Shown in pieces: positions 59,823 through 64,000 of a DNA stretch of 64,000 nucleotides. Within the stretch, counting starts at the first letter, position 1; each line of letters begins with the position of its first letter. This DNA is from Diplocarpon mali (taxonomy: Eukaryota; Ascomycota; Leotiomycetes; Helotiales; Drepanopezizaceae). The stretch covers positions 1 to 64,000 of the forward strand of contig JAENRP010000020.1 in assembly GCA_024741835.1 (NCBI GenBank), given 5' to 3'. The translations under genes were made by a program, and so were the position numbers. The notes beneath the pieces were generated by a model. The model was not told the origin of the DNA and did not search any database. It saw nothing but the letters and a program-made list of their open reading frames with translations.

Positions 59823-62800
59823 ATGTCAAGCTCGGGAGGATTGACCAGCTCTCCATTGAAGCAAGACCTGGGGTTCAACTGGTAGGTTGACTAATGAAGA
59901 AATGAGATTGATGCACAGCTAAATTACTGGACAGGATTTTTCTTGTCGAGTTAAATGTCTGCGGAATTCTGTAAGTTTTGATTAGATTTGCGCCTTGCGA
60001 AGTCACTAATATTTCGTAGCACTCTCTTCTTCCTTTTCTACTTCAATCGAGTCTTTGCAAGCTGCGTCTCTTGGTCCATTCGAAAATGGACGTGGCACGT
60101 ACACCGGGTCTACATCGACATACAAGCGCTGCAGATATCTCTTTTGGGAGGAAGAATATTCTTCAAGGGCCTCCGATACCATGGAAACAACGAGACAATT
60201 CTGATTCAAAGTGGCTTTGTGACGTGGCGCTACTGGTTGAGAAACGTTAAAGAACTAGATATTGGATCAAGCCAAAATGCTACAAAAGGAGTCTCATCAG
60301 ATATCGATGAAGGACGCCCAGCGACCTTTGATGGCGAGGGAAACGGTGGACAAGAGAATCCTGCTAAGCTTCCATGCCGCATCGATGTTACACTGAGCGG
60401 AGTGGAATGGTTCGTCTACAATAGAAGTGCTGCATACGATTCAATCGTTGCTGGTCTTACCGAATCGCTTCTGGATCATAGCCCCCCAACACCTGATGAT
60501 AGTGAAGCGAAATTACGAAAGCGGAGTCGGAACCATGGCGAGGAGCAAATTGAAAACGTTACGGAAAGATCTCCTGGTGTTGAGCAAGAGGGCTCGCCGC
60601 TCACGGATAAAAGTACTTTCTTGAGCGAAGAGACGAAGATGAGAAAAGTCTCGACCGTATCTCAAGCCAGAGACAGTGATGCTACTAGCGGCAGTCGTGG
60701 AAGCTCAGATGGGCCTTTTATCCTACGTTTCCTTCCCATCCATATTACCTGTCAAAGGGCAGCAGTTGTGCTGGGAAACGAGAACACCAAGAGCGTTCTG
60801 GTAACAAAGGTTGATAGCGCTACTGGTGAGATTGACGCGGCGAAGGCAACAAGCTCTCTGGATCAATACCGGCAATTGATCGCTTTTCAGTTCATGCATC
60901 CAGTCATTCAAATGAAGCCTAATGAGGATTTCAAGGAAGACCAGACTGCCGCTGCGTCACGTATGAAGCGTGGAGAAGCTTCTCTACCAAATTTCCAGCA
61001 CCTTCATAGCCACTCAGTTTTTCATCGTCAGCGTAAAAAGGTTTGGCACAGATTACAAGATCTTGTTCCAGCTTTTCGCAGTTCTGTAGACTCGCTTTCC
61101 TCCGGCTCATATGTACCACTAGGTACACCTTCACAGAGGCCCCCAGGATCGAACAGCTGGCAGGGCCTTTCACGATATCTTGACGAAAGTCAGCAAGATG
61201 ACAAGGCCAGGTGGTCGTCTATCGAATATGCAACGGTTTCAACCATTGCTGATTGCGCAGAGGCCAATATGTGCTTTTACTGGGACGCTGTAGGGACTGT
61301 CCGGGAAAGATCTCGAAAGAAACAGGAAAGGCATGCTGCAAACATCAACGGTGATATTGCACCCGAATGGGGCATCAATCTGACTATGAAAGGTGGAATC
61401 ATTAACTATGGACCCTGGGCTGACAGGCAACGCGCTGATATCCAGCGAGTGTTCTTTCCCAGCCTATGCAAAGATGCTGTGCCACACAGAGATCTTGTCG
61501 CTGGCCAGCTTAGAGTGCCCACTGAATTCAAGCTGTACCTTGAGTTTGAAGAAGGGATGACACTTCGTGTTCCCATCAAGGAGGAGTCCAAAAACTGGAA
61601 ATGGGCAAAGCAAGCAGATACCATGGGTGCGACCCCTAGCAGTCATAAAAGGACCATGAGAGGAAACCGAAAGAGAAAAACAGATAAAGGCAACCCGGGA
61701 CCTGAGGTCCGGCCTTTTGGCTGGGTCGATATTCGGGTTGGCGCCAACGCAACAGTGAGCTACATCATGGATATGGTCGCTGGCTCTTCTGGATTCTCGA
61801 ATAAGCTCAACTTAGAGCTTCCCAGCATGGAAATCACCACGAGTGTTAATCATGGTACTCTGTGGCGATCTGTCGAAAATGAAGTAGTCTGTGATCTGTC
61901 CAATCCTTTGCAATGGAATGGATTTCGTACCTGGAAGTTCGATGTGCGAAGCAGTGGGTTGGAGCTTTTCATCTTGCGGGAGCACGTTTTTCTACTCACA
62001 GACCTTGTCGATGACTGGGCTAGTGGACCGCCGCCGGAATATCTGACTTTCTCCCCCTTCAAATACATGATAAACCTCGAGCTCGCAGATTTCAGAATAT
62101 ACCTGAATGTCAACGATTCCAATATCATCAACAACCCTTCGGATTTCGACGATAACACCTTCATTGTTATTTTTGGCTCTGCTTTAGATGCAGGCATCGC
62201 CATTCCACTCGAAGATTATCGTCCTCATCGAAACGATATCCCTTTTAAAGTCAGTGCGAGACAAGGTGGTCTAAATCTCCATGTCCCGCCTTGGAATACC
62301 CAGGCAACATATATGGACTCAACAGAAGTAGCCAGTTTCAAGAAGCTTGAAATGGATGGTAAATACCAATATTGTGCAACAACTTCAACTAGCAACACCG
62401 ATACGTTGCTTCTCAATGTATATGGGCTTGGCGCAACTGCAAAATTCTTTGGTTTTGTCATTCGATACTTCCTTAAGGTGAAGGACAATTATTTCGGTGA
62501 TGATATTCGCTTCAAGACTCTCGAAGAATACCGAGATCTTCTGCGTGCAAACCAGCGAGGCGAGGGAGAAACTTCTAATCCTCAACCACCGCACAAAAAG
62601 TCGAACGACCTTGATGTCGTATTGAGCATAAGTGGAGATGGTTCAAGCGTAGTTCTTCCCTCAAATCTGTACTTGTCAAAGAATCACATCCGCATAGACA
62701 TCGCTACGCTTGCCGTTGATCTCCGTTTTACCAACTATTACATGGACCTTGAGGTCGTTTTCAGTACGTTGGCATTCTCGCAGGGGAGCGATGATGATGA

Positions 62801-64000
62801 TGATGGCACGACGACGCCGATAAGCAACACTTCCAGCACCCAACTCTTTATCGATGGTATCAACGTGTACGGGAATCGGCTCTTTGGTTTGCCCCCGACA
62901 GAGCCAACTTACATCTGCAATTGGGATTTCGCCGTTGGTACTGTAACCGGGGAGTGCACCTCAGGCTTTTTAAATCGTCTAGCCAACGGCGGGAGAGCTT
63001 TCGGATTCTCTTTAGACGATGATGAGAATGCGCTGCCTCCAATCTCTGAGCCTGTGATACACGATGTGACCTTTCTCAGAGCTTCGGTTGAATCGGTCCG
63101 AATATGGCTCCACGTCGAGGAAACTGCTTTCCTTTTCGCAACCGATGCTATTTCAGTCAAGTTTAACGACTGGGCGGGATCTCACTATTCAAAGAAATTG
63201 AAATTGCTAATTCCCGGCCTTCAGATTGGATGTGTAGACGCCGAATCGGCATCAAGACATAGATCCAGGACCCAGCATCCAGTTGAGACGCACGCCCTAC
63301 TTGAAACGGCGCTTTCATTCACTATGATACAGAGAAACCTGGGATTTGAAGAAGATCGCCAGCTACAGCAGGAGCACATCAAGCGACATGATCAGCGAAC
63401 GAACCGAACGCAATTTCTTCTGCAACGTCATTTACTCGACGACTCAATGTTAACGCCTGTGGATCCACCTGCAATGAGTATTCCTCCCATGCCGTTACCG
63501 ATCATACATGATGAAGGGTCGCTATTTGAAGAGGAGTCGCTGAAGTCGACCAAGAGATCCTTTCTGCGTAATGGCAAGCCTACTTTGAAGCGCAAAAGCT
63601 CATTCCTGTCAACGTCAAGCTCGAGCCAGAAAAGTAGCACCAGTATAGTTCGCCCTCGCAGCACTGTGAAACTGGATGAGGCACAATCTGTGCGGTCACG
63701 GAGTGTACAAACTAGTTTGGCTCCAGGTCGGCGTTTATCTGCTCGGGATATCTCGGCCTCGACGGGCAGGCATTCGTCGTTTTACAGCGCAGTTGGAGAT
63801 AATCGAGGCCTACCCCAATCTACTGTCATGTTTTCAAGCTCGTATGCGGCGCCCTATTTCCCACTGGAAAGTGTTGAGCCAGATGCAAGAGACCTTCCGA
63901 AAGTTTTGAAAGAGACTTTCGAGCGATCTGACGGGCCAAAACTTGGCTTAAGCGATATAAATCCAGACAGAGTAGACGACCAATCAGGACACGTGAACTT
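59823..64000 (+). CDS. csf1: Bridge-like lipid transfer protein Csf1, N-terminal part
   Basis: Csf1 (animal BLTP1/tweek) is a giant rod-shaped protein that moves lipids between ER and other membranes. Exons 59,823-59,881, 59,935-59,970 and 60,020 to beyond 64,000 give about 1,358 residues with no stop. The N-terminal membrane anchor spans exons 1-3 (FNW/IFLVELNVCGIL/TLFFLFYF). It is followed by the conserved RVYIDIQALQISLLGGRIFFKGLRYHGNNETI and RYWLRN, then PCRIDV...GVEWFVYNRSAAYDSI. These fit the chorein-like start of the lipid groove. Ser-rich low-complexity segments occur around residues 200-280 and after 63,540. Family members are about 3,000 residues, so more than half lies to the right of the window. 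Confidence 0.95.

Noticed and set aside
1..64000. CRISPR arrays, bacterial-type operons, tRNA and rRNA genes
   Set aside because: No spaced direct repeats; the organism is eukaryotic. I saw no convincing tRNA A/B boxes or rRNA segments, but this was by eye only.
20834..64000. Secondary-metabolite or other biosynthetic gene cluster around the transcription factors
   Set aside because: Neighbours are housekeeping genes; no synthase, transporter or tailoring set is present apart from a broken epoxide hydrolase.

Overview
This window reads as the nuclear genome of a filamentous ascomycete (Pezizomycotina). Introns are short (about 45-85 nt, usually GTAAGT-like donors with CTAAC/CTGAC branch sites), the single-copy genes are typical of the group, and the retrotransposons at the left are saturated with C-to-T/G-to-A changes and TAG stops, as expected from repeat-induced point mutation (RIP). 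I cannot name the species.

Positions 1-20,850 form one nested block of LTR retrotransposons with no host gene. From target-site duplications and matching LTRs the layers can be ordered. The oldest is a Copia remnant on + (20,225 onward). It was split by a minus-strand chromovirus-type Gypsy element (1-301 and 15,051-20,224; its 3' end lies left of the window). That element received a minus-strand Copia element (302-15,050, TSD GATTA) and, separately, a solo Gypsy LTR (18,448-18,754, TSD GGGGG). The Copia element then received a plus-strand Gypsy element (6,948-14,499, TSD GTTTC). Both the Copia and the inner Gypsy carry an extra ORF, antisense to the element, between pol and the 3' LTR. The two antisense ORFs share a cysteine-motif segment that aligns without gaps. 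This is the most unusual thing I see.

From about 20,850 the sequence changes abruptly to ordinary gene-bearing DNA. In order: a fungal-specific transcription factor with no visible DNA-binding end (+); a BED-like plus Zn2Cys6 regulator (+); importin Mtr10/transportin-3 (-) divergent from Sm protein E (+); 5-formyltetrahydrofolate cyclo-ligase (-) divergent from ER protein Rot1 (+); a membrane-anchored histidine acid phosphatase (-); NAD-isocitrate dehydrogenase Idh2 (-) divergent from exocyst Sec5 (+); an epoxide-hydrolase pseudogene (-); gamma-tubulin complex protein 2 (-) divergent from proteasome alpha-5 (+); a nine-exon Zn2Cys6 regulator (-); a TMEM184/Ost-alpha family membrane protein (-) divergent from the giant lipid-transfer protein Csf1 (+, running off the right edge).

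The genes are not an operon or a biosynthetic cluster. Most are housekeeping genes arranged as head-to-head pairs with 310-430 bp shared promoters. Exon models were built by hand from splice signals and reading frame. For most multi-exon genes the summed coding length is an exact multiple of three and close to the family length.
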